In this document: in pieces, positions 8,692-16,701 of the stretch | How the letters are laid out: each line of letters starts with the position of its first letter | How positions within the stretch are numbered: the first letter of the stretch is position 1 | Assembly: GCA_022865705.1 (NCBI GenBank) | Contig: JALHTG010000086.1 | Span: 1 to 33,474 of the forward strand | DNA length: 33,474 nucleotides | Direction of reading: 5' to 3' | Source: Candidatus Bathyarchaeota archaeon | GTDB taxonomy: Archaea > Thermoproteota > Bathyarchaeia > 40CM-2-53-6 > JALHTG01 | Made by a program: the position numbers and the translations under genes | Notes under the pieces: generated by a model | Told to the model about the DNA's origin: nothing | Databases searched by the model: none | What the model saw: the letters and a program-made list of their open reading frames with translations, nothing else

Positions 8692-9828
8692 ATGAAAACA
8701 AGGCCTAACATCCTGATGCTTACGCCCTCCTACGACCCTATCATCGGAGGGACTGAAACAGTTGTTAAGGACCTGACCGATAAGTTGAACAGTTTCGGTG
8801 CTAGAACCGATGTAATGACATTCAATATGGAGCAAAAGTGGCATCCAATATGGAAATCCGAAACGCACAAGGAAGCAAGTCATTTAGTCCATCGAGTTCC
8901 AGCCGTCAACCCATTCAACATATTGGGATTGGCCAGTCGCTTTCTTCCGCTCAACGTTCTTCCCAGCGTCCTTACAGCAAGAAAAACGAGCAACTATGAT
9001 GTCCTTCATTTTCACGACGTTATTGACCTGACCTTCCCCCTACTATGTTCTTTCGTCAATCGGCCTAAAGTTCTTCACTGCCATTCATTGAACGAGACAT
9101 TTCCTATGTATGTCAAGAATGAACTGTACAGAAGGTTCCTGACGAACGCAGCCGATGTTTATCTCGCCACTTCAACAAGCGCATGCAATCTTCTTTCTCG
9201 ACTGGGTGTTGCACCGGAAGAAATCACAATCTTACATTACGGTGTTGATACTGATATTTTCGTGCCGAAAGAGAACAACAGGCAGGATGACCTGGTACTG
9301 TTTGTTGGCAGATGGGAAAGGCGCAAGGGGATCTCTGTACTTCTGAGATCTCTTGACTATCTAGAGCGCCCTGTGCACCTCGTGATGATCGGACCGTCAT
9401 ACAACGACGAATACTCTAGGGGCTTGCTTGAGCTTGTTAGAAGCAAGAGCCGCAAACACAAGATATCATACCTAGGGGCTGTTGGACGTAATGAGCTCAT
9501 AGAATGGTTCCAGCGCGCCTCGCTATCAGTCTGTCCTTCTACTGTTGAGTCGTTCGGAATCGTCTGTGTCGAAGCAATAGCATGCGAGTGTCCCGTGATA
9601 GCTTCTGACATAGACGGGGTGCGCGACATTGTGACAAACAATGAGAATGGAATTCTTGTCCCCCCCAACAACGCGAAGGAACTTGCAATAGCAATTCAGT
9701 ATCTGCTTGATAATCCCGAAATAGGAGAAAGACTTGGTAGGAGAGGAAGGACAATTGTTCAGCAGAAGTTCTCGCTAAATGTGGCAGCCAGGAAACTCCT
9801 GAGCATATATCGTGATGTCGTTAAGTAA
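8692..9828 (+). CDS. Glycosyltransferase family 4 (GT-B)
   Basis: This 378-residue protein has its ATG 8 bp after the sulfatase-like gene, so it is in the same operon. The N-terminus MLTPSYDPIIGGTETVV has the family's glycine-rich acceptor loop. HYGVDTDIF, VGRWERRKG and the ESFGIVCVEAIACE block with its two glutamates are the donor-site motifs of retaining GT4 enzymes. It likely extends the surface glycan from a nucleotide sugar on the cytosolic side. It is the last plus-strand gene of the cluster and converges on the flippase gene. The sugar used is unknown. Confidence 0.9.
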   Translation: MKTRPNILMLTPSYDPIIGGTETVVKDLTDKLNSFGARTDVMTFNMEQKWHPIWKSETHKEASHLVHRVPAVNPFNILGLASRFLPLNVLPSVLTARKTSNYDVLHFHDVIDLTFPLLCSFVNRPKVLHCHSLNETFPMYVKNELYRRFLTNAADVYLATSTSACNLLSRLGVAPEEITILHYGVDTDIFVPKENNRQDDLVLFVGRWERRKGISVLLRSLDYLERPVHLVMIGPSYNDEYSRGLLELVRSKSRKHKISYLGAVGRNELIEWFQRASLSVCPSTVESFGIVCVEAIACECPVIASDIDGVRDIVTNNENGILVPPNNAKELAIAIQYLLDNPEIGERLGRRGRTIVQQKFSLNVAARKLLSIYRDVVK

Positions 9829-9878
9829 GAATATCCAGTTTGAGTGGTGATTAGGGGCGTGATCACAACACGAGAAAA

Positions 9879-9894
9879 CCGTCTCATCAGACGG
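9879..9894. terminator. Hairpin between convergent genes
   Basis: CCGTCT-CATC-AGACGG is a perfect 6-bp stem with a 4-base loop in the 185-bp gap between the convergent GT4 and flippase genes. There is no strong T-run after it, so it may be a 3'-end stabilising hairpin rather than a classical terminator. The rest of the gap shows nothing. Confidence 0.4.
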
Positions 9895-10013
9895 CACGTA
9901 GACACATGATCCAAAGATCGGCAACTCAATTGCACTGGCCCGACTGCTGCGTAGTGTCATTCAGATCTGCTTCTCCTTCAAGGAGTGATGCAGTAGTCAA
10001 GTAAGCAATGAGG

Positions 10014-11657
10014 TTATTTGCTGCGGCCATCGATCTGTCTGCTATTCACGGCAGAGAGTATTCTTTCTTCGTAGGACAGAAGTATGCTGATAACTCGAGA
10101 AATCACCCCCATTCTTTTGAAGGTCTCTCGAAGATTTGCGATATCTACGCGCTTGATAGCTCCAAGAATCGGGCTAACCGTCATATAGGTCAAGGTGAAC
10201 AAGGTGGCACTCACAACCACCTTGAGAACATGCGAATATGGGAGTGGAGTCAAGGAAACTGCAGGAATAGATGACAAGAAGCTCGCCAGTAGTATTCTGA
10301 TCATATGTCTTGAGTCGAACTCCAGGCCATATTGGCGATGAGCTGCTCTACCTAGGTATACGACCGGGAGCATCGCCGATATCGTTGTCGCAAATATGAA
10401 TCCGGGGATTTTGTACAAGCTTGTAAACACGATGGAACTAGGAACCGCAACTGACAGTTGAATTAGAAGTGCTTGAAGAACCATGCCGGTTCTTCCCATA
10501 GCCCCGAAAAAGGCTCCCAGGACCAAGGTTAAGGGTGCAACTAGGAACGTCATAGAGTAGATACTCAGGTAGAGTGGAGCCTCGACGTATTCCGAACCAT
10601 AGAACATTCCGGCAAGATCTTTTGAGGTTACTGCCGTGAAAAACATTACGGGAATCACTAGGAAGAGCATGTACCTTAGTGAGTAGCGAAAGAAACTCTT
10701 CAGGTCGGGAGTATTCTTGCTCGGATCGAATTTTGAGAAGGCTGCAAACAACACTGGGGAGATCGGAGTTGTAAGAAGAGCAACGGCTGACGAGAATGTT
10801 GCCGCAACGAAATAATTGCCCATTTCAAAGTCCGAGGTAAACCAGGGGAGGATAATGGTCTGATACTGCAAAAAGAGTTGTGCTATGAGGTTTGAAGCAT
10901 GAAGTGGAATACCAAACCTGATCATGGGCAGCAAGTTCGAAATGAAACTCGAATCAATGTGTGACCTGTACTTTGAGCCACTACAGATTCTCAGAGTAAT
11001 TAGAGATCCCAGAGCAGCAGCGACCAGAAGACCTAAGACGTGACCTACGAGAGCTCCGGCAACTCCGAAACCAAGGAGGATAAGTATTGGCGCCACAATC
11101 ACTTTTATGAGGGAGTTCAAAACGGGGAGCAGAGCCGCTTTATCTGTCTGATCAAGCCCGACAAAGATGCGATTTGAAGTTAAGAAGAGTGCGTTTCCCA
11201 GTATTGCGGCAGATGATATTTGAATGAGCTGTGTCATTCCGGGCCTGTTTACAACGTACGTTGCCAGAATGCTGGAAAGACATAGTGTTACCGAGAACAT
11301 CAACAGAGCTGTAGCTAATTCGAAGCAGATTCCTGTCTTGACGAGGTTCCAGACCAATCCCTCTAGCCTTTCGGATCTGAACTTGGCTGTAAATCTGACA
11401 AGGGCTTGGCTGACGCCGAAGTCCGTCGAGAATAGCATCAGTGACGGCACCGTAATCGCTATAGAATATAAGCCGTAGTCCGAAGGACCAAGCAGCCTAG
11501 CTATGACCATAACCGCTAGTGATAGGATGACCGTAGAAAATGTGTTTCCGATAAACAAGAGCAAGGCCCCCCTTGTCGCGTGCTTCGCGGCGTTCGCTAC
11601 GTCGGTTGGCTGAGCGCTGTTCTTCGGTTGCATGTCATGGGGTCTCTGTCCGGCCAA
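10014..11657 (-). CDS. Polysaccharide flippase (Wzx/MATE-like, MVF superfamily)
   Basis: This protein of up to 547 residues has about 12-14 hydrophobic helices. The N-terminus GALLLFIGNTFSTVILSLAVMVIARLLGPSDYGLYSI is split by eye into the first two helices with the family motif RLLGP-x-DYGLY, typical of archaeal and bacterial lipid-linked oligosaccharide flippases. It would move the finished glycan lipid across the membrane to the outer face. A TTG at 11657 gives the longest form, and ATG 11633 (MQPKNSAQ) is an equally good start. It lies on the opposite strand to the GT operon and downstream of a GT2 gene on its own strand, 132 bp away with a GC motif between. Confidence 0.87.
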   Translation of the reverse strand: MAGQRPHDMQPKNSAQPTDVANAAKHATRGALLLFIGNTFSTVILSLAVMVIARLLGPSDYGLYSIAITVPSLMLFSTDFGVSQALVRFTAKFRSERLEGLVWNLVKTGICFELATALLMFSVTLCLSSILATYVVNRPGMTQLIQISSAAILGNALFLTSNRIFVGLDQTDKAALLPVLNSLIKVIVAPILILLGFGVAGALVGHVLGLLVAAALGSLITLRICSGSKYRSHIDSSFISNLLPMIRFGIPLHASNLIAQLFLQYQTIILPWFTSDFEMGNYFVAATFSSAVALLTTPISPVLFAAFSKFDPSKNTPDLKSFFRYSLRYMLFLVIPVMFFTAVTSKDLAGMFYGSEYVEAPLYLSIYSMTFLVAPLTLVLGAFFGAMGRTGMVLQALLIQLSVAVPSSIVFTSLYKIPGFIFATTISAMLPVVYLGRAAHRQYGLEFDSRHMIRILLASFLSSIPAVSLTPLPYSHVLKVVVSATLFTLTYMTVSPILGAIKRVDIANLRETFKRMGVISRVISILLSYEERILSAVNSRQIDGRSK

Positions 11658-11753
11658 GAGGAAACACGAACGCTCGTACTATTCAGTTATTGCATAAAAA
11701 AGATATCTGAAATACCCGTAGATGAATCTTCGCACGCCTCGGTTCTCCGCGGA

Positions 11754-11765
11754 TTAGCGCGCGCC
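11754..11765. repeat. GC motif (TTAGCGCGCGCC) beside an AGCCCGTCGGGCT hairpin
   Basis: It lies between the GT2 gene and the flippase gene. A 13-bp near-perfect inverted repeat (AGCCCG-T-CGGGCT) at 11768-11780 follows at once. That hairpin could mark the 3' end of the GT2 transcript on the minus strand. Confidence 0.65.
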
Positions 11766-11789
11766 AGCCCGTCGGGCTCTTGCAGGTGG

Positions 11790-12923
11790 CTAACACGTTT
11801 CATGCCCGTACCCGTCAAGGTGGCCTTTCACAAATCCGAACCACCAAGGTATTTTCAGAAAAGCAAAGAGCAATGGTGTCAGAAAACATAGCTTTCGACG
11901 CGTTTTCTTGTACGTTCCTACGACCAATCGGAACTCACCGGCAAATACGATAAAGGGAACTTTTTTCCAGATTGACCTGAGCTTGTGTTTGTGTTCAAAG
12001 TAGTGCTCACCATAACCAAACCAGACTTGTTGAAGGAAAAGGTCTCTGACGTCTCTTTCAGAGTTGTCGTAGAATCCGATCTTGTCGTTTGTGGATAACG
12101 CCCAACCTTGCTTCTGAATTCTCACCATCAGATCCAAATCTTCCGCCGCTCCTCGGATGTTCTGATCGAATCCTCCGACTTGTGCCAGCGCTTCGCGACG
12201 GCAAACAAACGCACTTCCGATAAAGCCTTGGTGATGTGTCTGATATTGCAGGCTTAGCAGTGTAGGAGGCCATTTTGCGCCTCTATACATGTATTTTGCT
12301 AGAGCCACGCCAACTTTCGCGTTGTTTTCCATGAAGTCTACTTGTCTCTGAACAAAATCGTCCAATATCTCAACATCGCCGTCGACGAAGATCACGTATC
12401 TGCCGGAAGCGTTGGTAGCTACGATCTGTCTTGCGTACCCCAGTCCCATGCCTTCATCAGAATAGAATTTGCTTTCTATATCCGATTGCGTGACAATGCT
12501 CTTCACTATGGGTAAGGTCTTGTCTCTGCTGCATCCGTCGACAACAATCAATTCGATAAGATTGTGAGGATATTTCTGTCTGGTGATGCTCTCAATTGTC
12601 GCCCTTACGGTTCTTTCGGAGTTTTTCACGCAAACTCCAAAGGTGATCTTGATATCCGTTCCCGAGAGTGGACCCGTATGTTTTGTCATCCTTGGCGCGT
12701 TGAACTTGGTGACGCTGCTCGGCATGCCTATGCAGACAACGACGCATGAAGCTCCAATAACCATCAGGAGAACAGCCATGCCTCCCATCTCTACAGGCGT
12801 TATGAGTCTAGCGAGAATCGAAAAAGAAATAACCATCATGAAGTTCGTTGTTATGTTTTGGAGGAAAATGTAGGACTCCCCCCTCGCCACATGAACAGCA
12901 GTTGAATCTTCAGGTCGACTCAT
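11790..12923 (-). CDS. Flippase N-terminus fused in frame to GT2 glycosyltransferase
   Basis: The 377-residue frame has two unlike parts. Residues 1-77 (from ATG 12923) look like the first two helices of a second Wzx-type flippase: FLQNITTNFMMVISFSILAR, then LITPVEMGG. From Met79 (ATG 12689) it is a GT2 transferase: ITFGVCVKNSERTVRATI, IVVDGCSRDKT, FVDGDVEI (DxD-like), then AAEDLDLMVRIQ. The GT2 part alone is about 299 residues, a normal length with one or two C-terminal hydrophobic stretches. I infer a deletion that joined the 5' end of a flippase gene to a GT2 gene. Either the fusion or the internal start may be used. A TATA-like TTATTATTTATC lies near 12972-12984 on this strand. Confidence 0.8.
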   Translation of the reverse strand: MSRPEDSTAVHVARGESYIFLQNITTNFMMVISFSILARLITPVEMGGMAVLLMVIGASCVVVCIGMPSSVTKFNAPRMTKHTGPLSGTDIKITFGVCVKNSERTVRATIESITRQKYPHNLIELIVVDGCSRDKTLPIVKSIVTQSDIESKFYSDEGMGLGYARQIVATNASGRYVIFVDGDVEILDDFVQRQVDFMENNAKVGVALAKYMYRGAKWPPTLLSLQYQTHHQGFIGSAFVCRREALAQVGGFDQNIRGAAEDLDLMVRIQKQGWALSTNDKIGFYDNSERDVRDLFLQQVWFGYGEHYFEHKHKLRSIWKKVPFIVFAGEFRLVVGTYKKTRRKLCFLTPLLFAFLKIPWWFGFVKGHLDGYGHETC

Positions 12924-12971
12924 AACGCCTTTCCACTGGCTTCAGCCATGATCTAACCCGTGGGGAGAGTA

Positions 12972-12984
12972 GATAAATAATAAG
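12972..12984 (-). promoter_or_regulatory. TATA-like promoter for the flippase/GT2 fusion
   Basis: On the minus strand the A+T block reads CTTATTATTTATC, about 50 bp before the ATG at 12923. That predicts a transcription start near 12950 and a short leader. A GGAAAGG stretch just before the ATG may be the ribosome-binding site. Confidence 0.4.
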
Positions 12985-13031
12985 ATCTCCTAGAATGAGG
13001 TGTTTTCCTAGGGAGAGAGTGACTCTCAATA

Positions 13032-13055
13032 GTCAATCATCCACGGTTGATTGAA
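13032..13055. repeat. Inverted repeat TCAATCA ... TTGATTGA
   Basis: This near-perfect 7-8-bp inverted repeat with an 8-base spacer lies just left of a GC motif and of the broken transposase. It could be an insertion-sequence end or an operator. The related string TAGTCAATCATTGATGG also occurs near 570 next to another GC motif. Confidence 0.4.
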
Positions 13056-13061
13056 CAGATT

Positions 13062-13072
13062 CGCGCGCGCTA
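13062..13072. repeat. GC motif (CGCGCGCGCTA)
   Basis: This is the left border of a 151-bp shard at 13073-13223. Its core is nine alternating bases. Confidence 0.75.
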
Positions 13073-13223
13073 AGCGGCCTTTTGGGAGGCGTTGAACAAA
13101 GCCTGAATCTACGCCGTCCAGCAATAACTCCAGAGTCTCGTACTCTTCTATCAGGAATTTTCTCCAAAGCTTTCAGATGGGCGGCGAGAAGCTCAAACCA
13201 TATTGACCTCCACGTGTCAACCC
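13073..13223 (-). pseudogene. Unidentified gene shard between two GC motifs
   Basis: On the minus strand the whole interval is open and reads as a coding-like sequence beginning WVDTWRSIWFELLAAHLKAL and ending RRFRLCSTPPKRPL before it runs into the motif. There is no start codon, ribosome-binding site or promoter. I do not recognise the family. It could be a displaced piece of the transposase next door or of an unrelated gene. It is bounded by GC motifs at 13062-13072 and 13224-13234. Confidence 0.4.
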
Positions 13224-13234
13224 AGCGCGCGCGA
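13224..13234. repeat. GC motif inside transposase frame (AGCGCGCGCGA)
   Basis: Read on the minus strand this codes IARAG, marking the point where recognisable transposase sequence ends. The ARA read-through is a recurring translation of the motif. Confidence 0.75.
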
Positions 13235-13753
13235 TTAGGTTGCTGCTGTACCGAGTGTCAGCTATCAAGGTCTTAATGTGGAAGCCTGCCATGACTAATC
13301 GTATGAGTAGGTGAGGCAGTACGCGTTTCTCGTTGCGGTTGGCAGGCACCACAACAAACCCGATAACCAGCCCTCTGACAACGTCTACAGCCAGATGTAC
13401 GCCGTAGCCAAGGGTCACGTTTCTACCTTCTTTCCATAAACGCGCCTCAGGATCACTGAATCCAGCCGTACTGTTCTTTGGGTCACGTTTGCTGTATGCC
13501 TTGATGAAGGTGGGATCCATGGCGACGATTGAGGCCTTGTGAACCCGGGTCTTCTTCAGTTGCCTCAACAAGTCGCCTAGTATGAGCTGCAGAATGGCTG
13601 AGCCTGCTCGTTGACGGAAACGCGTCCACGTCGACGGATGAGGAATGCACGCGCTCACTCGTCTTGTTTTCACCTCAAGAACAAGCGGGTGAGGCTGAGG
13701 CTCTAACGCATAGCCAACAAAATCATGTCAACAAAACGAATAGTGCAACGGCC
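13235..13753 (-). pseudogene. Truncated DDE transposase (IS4/IS5-like)
   Basis: The frame carries DPTFIKAYSKRDPKNSTAGF (first catalytic Asp), then VTLGYGVHLAVDV, VVPANRNEKRVLP and TLIADTRYSSNLIA (second catalytic Asp). The third catalytic residue and all later sequence are missing because the frame meets a GC motif at 13224-13234. On the 5' side the open frame extends past the nominal GTG at 13673 to a TGA near 13735 without a better start, and another GC motif sits at 13754. So this is a fragment of about 170-190 residues bordered on both sides by the motif. It cannot be active. I see no intact inverted repeats or target duplication. Confidence 0.8.
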
Positions 13754-15870
13754 TAGCGCGCTATCACTCTATCTGCGTTTGAAGGAGAGAAGAAGCGGAT
13801 ATTGGTTCCCGTCACCATCGCTGTGAAGTCACAGTCCTCAATCCTGATTTCAGTTGGAATCATGAGAGATCCGGTACCACATATATCAATGCCTCGTGGA
13901 GAGGTGTCCGTTGTGATTCGCTTTATCTTGTAGCCTCTTATTACCCCAGCAATTGAGCTACCAGCGTCCGCTCCGACCTCTATCCCAGCAACTTCACCAG
14001 CGGAAACCCCAGTCACGTCGACATCAAGGGTAAGATTGTTGATTTCGAGATCCATGACTTTTGACAGGTAGATAGGCATAAGCTGAACCGTTCCACCCGA
14101 CTTTGAGCCAGCGATTACCACATCGATATTCTGAAGAGAGACTTTCGGGCGAAGCGTTCCCCCACTTGGCATGATTTGGATTACTCGAAGATAATTCTCG
14201 CCGGACGCGATGGAAACTGATGGAACATTGGCCTTGAAGTTCTTAACGTCTATTCTTTCCATACCAGAGGCCGGAGCTACCCGCATCGCCATACCAGTGA
14301 CGGTTTGCCCGCCTTCACCGTGATACGTGCAATTATCTAAGCTAACTGAACCCAAAGCTACCGGCACTTTCAAATTAGAGTCTATGGCCCACCCTCTGGC
14401 ATTTGCAGTGTTCGCGATACTAATCCGTCTAGCTTCACAGTTACGAAATGTGACTGATTGTTCCTTCGGTAACAGCAGATTGTTGTAGTTGCAGTGATAA
14501 TAACCGGTCAGAAACGCATCTCTGATTACGCATCCCTCAACGAGAGCGTTGATATTATTGACTTCAATGCCGTCATCACCTGAGTACTCCCCGTAGCACT
14601 CAGCAATATGGGCATATCCGCCGAACGCGCGATTTCCCACGTGGAAATTCGTACTAAGGAAAAACGAAGTTTGAACAGAAAGCATTGAATGCTTGCAGTT
14701 GTGAATGTAAACCTGATCAACAAAAATATTGAGTCCTACAGCGCTGGGTCCATTCCCAGCTATTTCTATGCCGGCGTTCCCGCCTTGCAGGTCACAATTG
14801 TCTATCAGTATGTCCCTGATTACAGTTTGCGCTTCACCCACACTTGGGTGGGCGACTACCAGACAAATGTTCCGCCTATGACTCGTGAGCGTAGGATCTA
14901 CAGGCACATGCTTCGTCACTATGTTGCGTATGATAATGTTGTGGATATTTATCCTGGTCTGATATTCATCGTTAACATAGGTGCCTAACACAACGTGATG
15001 TTTACCACCAACATTGTTGCAGTCAACCGTGAAACCCTCAAGCCAAATATATCGGAAAGTGTCATAGTCAGCTGTCTTCCGGAAATCGAAGGCACGAGGG
15101 CCCTTTGCGGTAAGTCTAATAGCGACCCCGGTCTCTCCGACAATCTTCAACCAAGTTGGCAAATCTTTGGGCAGTGCAGGAACGCTTTCCCAGACGTAGG
15201 TCCCACTTCTGAGGATAATCGCCCCTCCTGTACTACTCAGAGCGTCAATAGCCCTCTGAAGTACCGCAGCACCATCAGCACTCTGGTAGTCAATTATTCC
15301 TGTGACGGTGTTTCTCGCCTTGATCTTTCCGTCCGAGTCAATGAAGATTGTGTAGCCAGCCTGCACAGGAGACGTGCTAGTCATCTGCGAAGTGCTAGTT
15401 GTCTGCGAAGAAACCTGCGAAGTGCTAGTTGTCTGCGAAGAAACCTGCGAAGTGCTAGTTGTCTGCGAAGAAACCTGCGAAGTGCTAGTTGTCTTCGTGA
15501 AAATTGAGCTACTTCCAGTCGTCTTCGTGGAAGTCGTCCTCGAGCTGGTATATGTTGGGACCGGGCGTGAAGGGGGCGGAAAGATTGTACTCGTAGAGGT
15601 CTGCTTGGAATCTGTCGTCGAGCTGGTATACGTATTGACAACACAAGTCGTCGTCGAGCTGGTAATCGATGCGGTGGCAGTCATGATGACTATGAGGAGC
15701 GCTACAATGATGGGCGACAGAGCCTTTTTCTGCGTCCGCTCTCTTTTCCGAACCTTGAGTCTTCGTGTGGCTGAGCTAGCTCTGGAAAGGCTGTGGGGCT
15801 GAATGATGAATAGCCTTTTATCTGGGTCTATTAGCGAGTATTCTACTGCCGACTCTCTGACCGCTCTCAC
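13753..15870 (-). CDS. Secreted right-handed beta-helix (pectate-lyase-like) protein with prepilin-type signal
   Basis: This 705-residue protein starts with GTG at 15870. Residues 47-64 (TQKKALSPIIVALLIVIM) look like an archaeal class III (prepilin/archaellin-type) signal, with cleavage expected after KKA. The leader before it is unusually long, but no other start codon exists in frame. Residues about 70-170 form a Ser/Thr-rich linker that includes three to four exact 10-residue repeats (SSQTTSTSQV). From about 175 onward comes a pectate-lyase_3-type domain (SADGAAVLQRAIDAL, GGAIILRSGTYVW) and a long parallel beta-helix. It probably sits on the cell surface and binds or cuts polysaccharide. 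The stop codon lies in a GC motif, so the natural C-terminus may be lost. Confidence 0.8.
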   Translation of the reverse strand: MRAVRESAVEYSLIDPDKRLFIIQPHSLSRASSATRRLKVRKRERTQKKALSPIIVALLIVIMTATASITSSTTTCVVNTYTSSTTDSKQTSTSTIFPPPSRPVPTYTSSRTTSTKTTGSSSIFTKTTSTSQVSSQTTSTSQVSSQTTSTSQVSSQTTSTSQMTSTSPVQAGYTIFIDSDGKIKARNTVTGIIDYQSADGAAVLQRAIDALSSTGGAIILRSGTYVWESVPALPKDLPTWLKIVGETGVAIRLTAKGPRAFDFRKTADYDTFRYIWLEGFTVDCNNVGGKHHVVLGTYVNDEYQTRINIHNIIIRNIVTKHVPVDPTLTSHRRNICLVVAHPSVGEAQTVIRDILIDNCDLQGGNAGIEIAGNGPSAVGLNIFVDQVYIHNCKHSMLSVQTSFFLSTNFHVGNRAFGGYAHIAECYGEYSGDDGIEVNNINALVEGCVIRDAFLTGYYHCNYNNLLLPKEQSVTFRNCEARRISIANTANARGWAIDSNLKVPVALGSVSLDNCTYHGEGGQTVTGMAMRVAPASGMERIDVKNFKANVPSVSIASGENYLRVIQIMPSGGTLRPKVSLQNIDVVIAGSKSGGTVQLMPIYLSKVMDLEINNLTLDVDVTGVSAGEVAGIEVGADAGSSIAGVIRGYKIKRITTDTSPRGIDICGTGSLMIPTEIRIEDCDFTAMVTGTNIRFFSPSNADRVIAR
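13754..13763. repeat. GC-palindrome motif TAGCGCGCTA that supplies a stop codon
   Basis: This perfect 10-bp palindrome ends the reading frame of the beta-helix gene on the minus strand (GCG CGC TAG, read A-R-stop) and borders the transposase fragment on its other side. Confidence 0.75.
15393..15502 (-). repeat. 30-bp tandem repeat in Ser/Thr linker
   Basis: A 30-bp unit encoding SSQTTSTSQV repeats about three and a half times almost without change inside the beta-helix gene. The near identity suggests recent slippage expansion. Such linkers are usually O-glycosylated on surface proteins. Confidence 0.8.
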
Positions 15871-16131
15871 TCTTCAAATACAACCGAAGAAGTTAGATCG
15901 GTTAGAGGAGTCGGCACCTATTCAGATCTTGTCTGTATCTTTCTGACAGACGGCCAAAGCCAAGAGGCCAGCACACGACGTCACATTGCAGACCGAGGCA
16001 TGGTGGATGGATACGGTGTCAGAAATGGACGGTATGTTTGAGAGAAATTGTAAGAAATCGGTCGATGATCATATCCGAGTCATTAGGTAAGTCTTATACC
16101 CAAACCTTCCGCAACGGCCTTCGCATCGACC

Positions 16132-16306
16132 TCACATCAAAGAGAGCGCGCGGGTCTCGTCCAGTGCCTCCTCAGTAATGACCTTAATTGTGTCCTCGAT
16201 ATCGTTCAGGTAGAAGAGCTTGCAGTTTAGATCGTCGTATTTCTTCTCTTTACAAATATGAGCTGTGGAAAGTTATCCGTTTTGCTCTGATGTTTGTGTG
16301 GTTGTC
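16132..16306 (-). pseudogene. Shard A: unidentified protein C-terminus
   Basis: On the minus strand an open frame reads KYDDLNCKLFYLNDIEDTI, continues with KVITEEALDETRALSLM, and stops with TGA at 16132. The GC motif at 16144-16152 lies inside the last codons (read RAL). It has no start or promoter. The family is not recognised. The other border is the motif at 16307-16317. Confidence 0.4.
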
Positions 16307-16317
16307 TACGCGCGCTA
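16307..16317. repeat. GC motif (TACGCGCGCTA)
   Basis: It is the left border of the GT2 shard and is palindromic apart from one base pair. Confidence 0.75.
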
Positions 16318-16495
16318 AATGCCGGTGCAATTGTCATCCGAAACGAAGTGAACAAAGGAATCCTGGAAAGCACGAACATCGGTCTAGGATTGGCATCTGG
16401 AGACATCATTGTTACGCTGGATGCTGATGCGCAGCATGATCCCTCTGGAATCCCCAGTATTGTTCGTCCCATAGCTCAAGACGTTGCCGACCTTG
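16318..16495 (+). pseudogene. Shard B: GT2 (dolichyl-phosphate-sugar synthase-like) fragment
   Basis: The frame reads NAGAIVIRNEVNKGILESTN, then IGLGLASGDIIVTLDADAQHDPSGIPSIV. This is the central part of a polyprenyl-phosphate GT2, including the DADAQHDP motif that contains the DxD metal site. Both ends are cut exactly at GC motifs, so it is a fragment of about 58 residues without start or stop of its own. The parent gene is not in this window. Confidence 0.75.
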
Positions 16496-16509
16496 TAGCG
16501 CGCGCGCTA
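16496..16509. repeat. GC-palindrome motif, perfect 14-bp TAGCGCGCGCGCTA
   Basis: This is the longest perfect palindrome of the series. It joins the GT2 shard on its left to the sulfatase-like shard on its right. Confidence 0.9.
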
Positions 16510-16607
16510 TGGAAAGCTCGAGCGTAGGATTTCTAGAGGCTCGGACTCAACAGAGTTTCTCCTGGAGAATTTTGCGAGACATCCCGAGCGGACTAGTTTT
16601 AGCGATG
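16509..16607 (+). pseudogene. Shard C: 99-bp copy of the sulfatase-like gene
   Basis: These 99 bases match 7902-8000, inside the alkaline-phosphatase-superfamily gene, with only five mismatches by eye (94/99). Three of the five changes are silent in the parental frame. The match starts and stops at the GC motifs on each side. The corresponding protein segment starts GKLERRISRGSDSTEFLLEN. It has no start codon or promoter. Confidence 0.9.
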
Positions 16608-16615
16608 CGCGCGCT
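16607..16615. repeat. GC motif (GCGCGCGCT)
   Basis: It is the border between shards C and D. It has an eight-base alternating core. Confidence 0.7.
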
Positions 16616-16701
16616 GAATTCCCAGCAACAGTTATAGCACTAGCATCGGCACTAGCCGCGTCAATCTTCATACTACGCCGAAGAAGAAGGCAAACGATAG
16701 T
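16616..16701 (+). pseudogene. Shard D: C-terminal membrane anchor of a surface protein
   Basis: The frame reads EFPATVIALASALAASIFIL and then RRRRRQTIV: an EFP-type sorting start, one hydrophobic helix and a basic stop-transfer tail. This is the layout of archaeal surface-protein C-termini. It is bounded by GC motifs. A similar anchor fragment lies at 29653-29681 (25 of 29 bases identical), also touching a GC motif. Confidence 0.65.

Noticed and set aside
15393-15502. Regular 30-bp repeats resembling a CRISPR array
   Set aside because: The units are directly adjacent with no spacers and encode SSQTTSTSQV in frame in a Ser/Thr linker, so this is a coding tandem repeat.
13082-15507. Plus-strand open frames of 60-170 codons across the transposase and beta-helix region
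   Set aside because: They lie opposite clearly coding minus-strand sequence, have no ribosome-binding sites and resemble no protein family.
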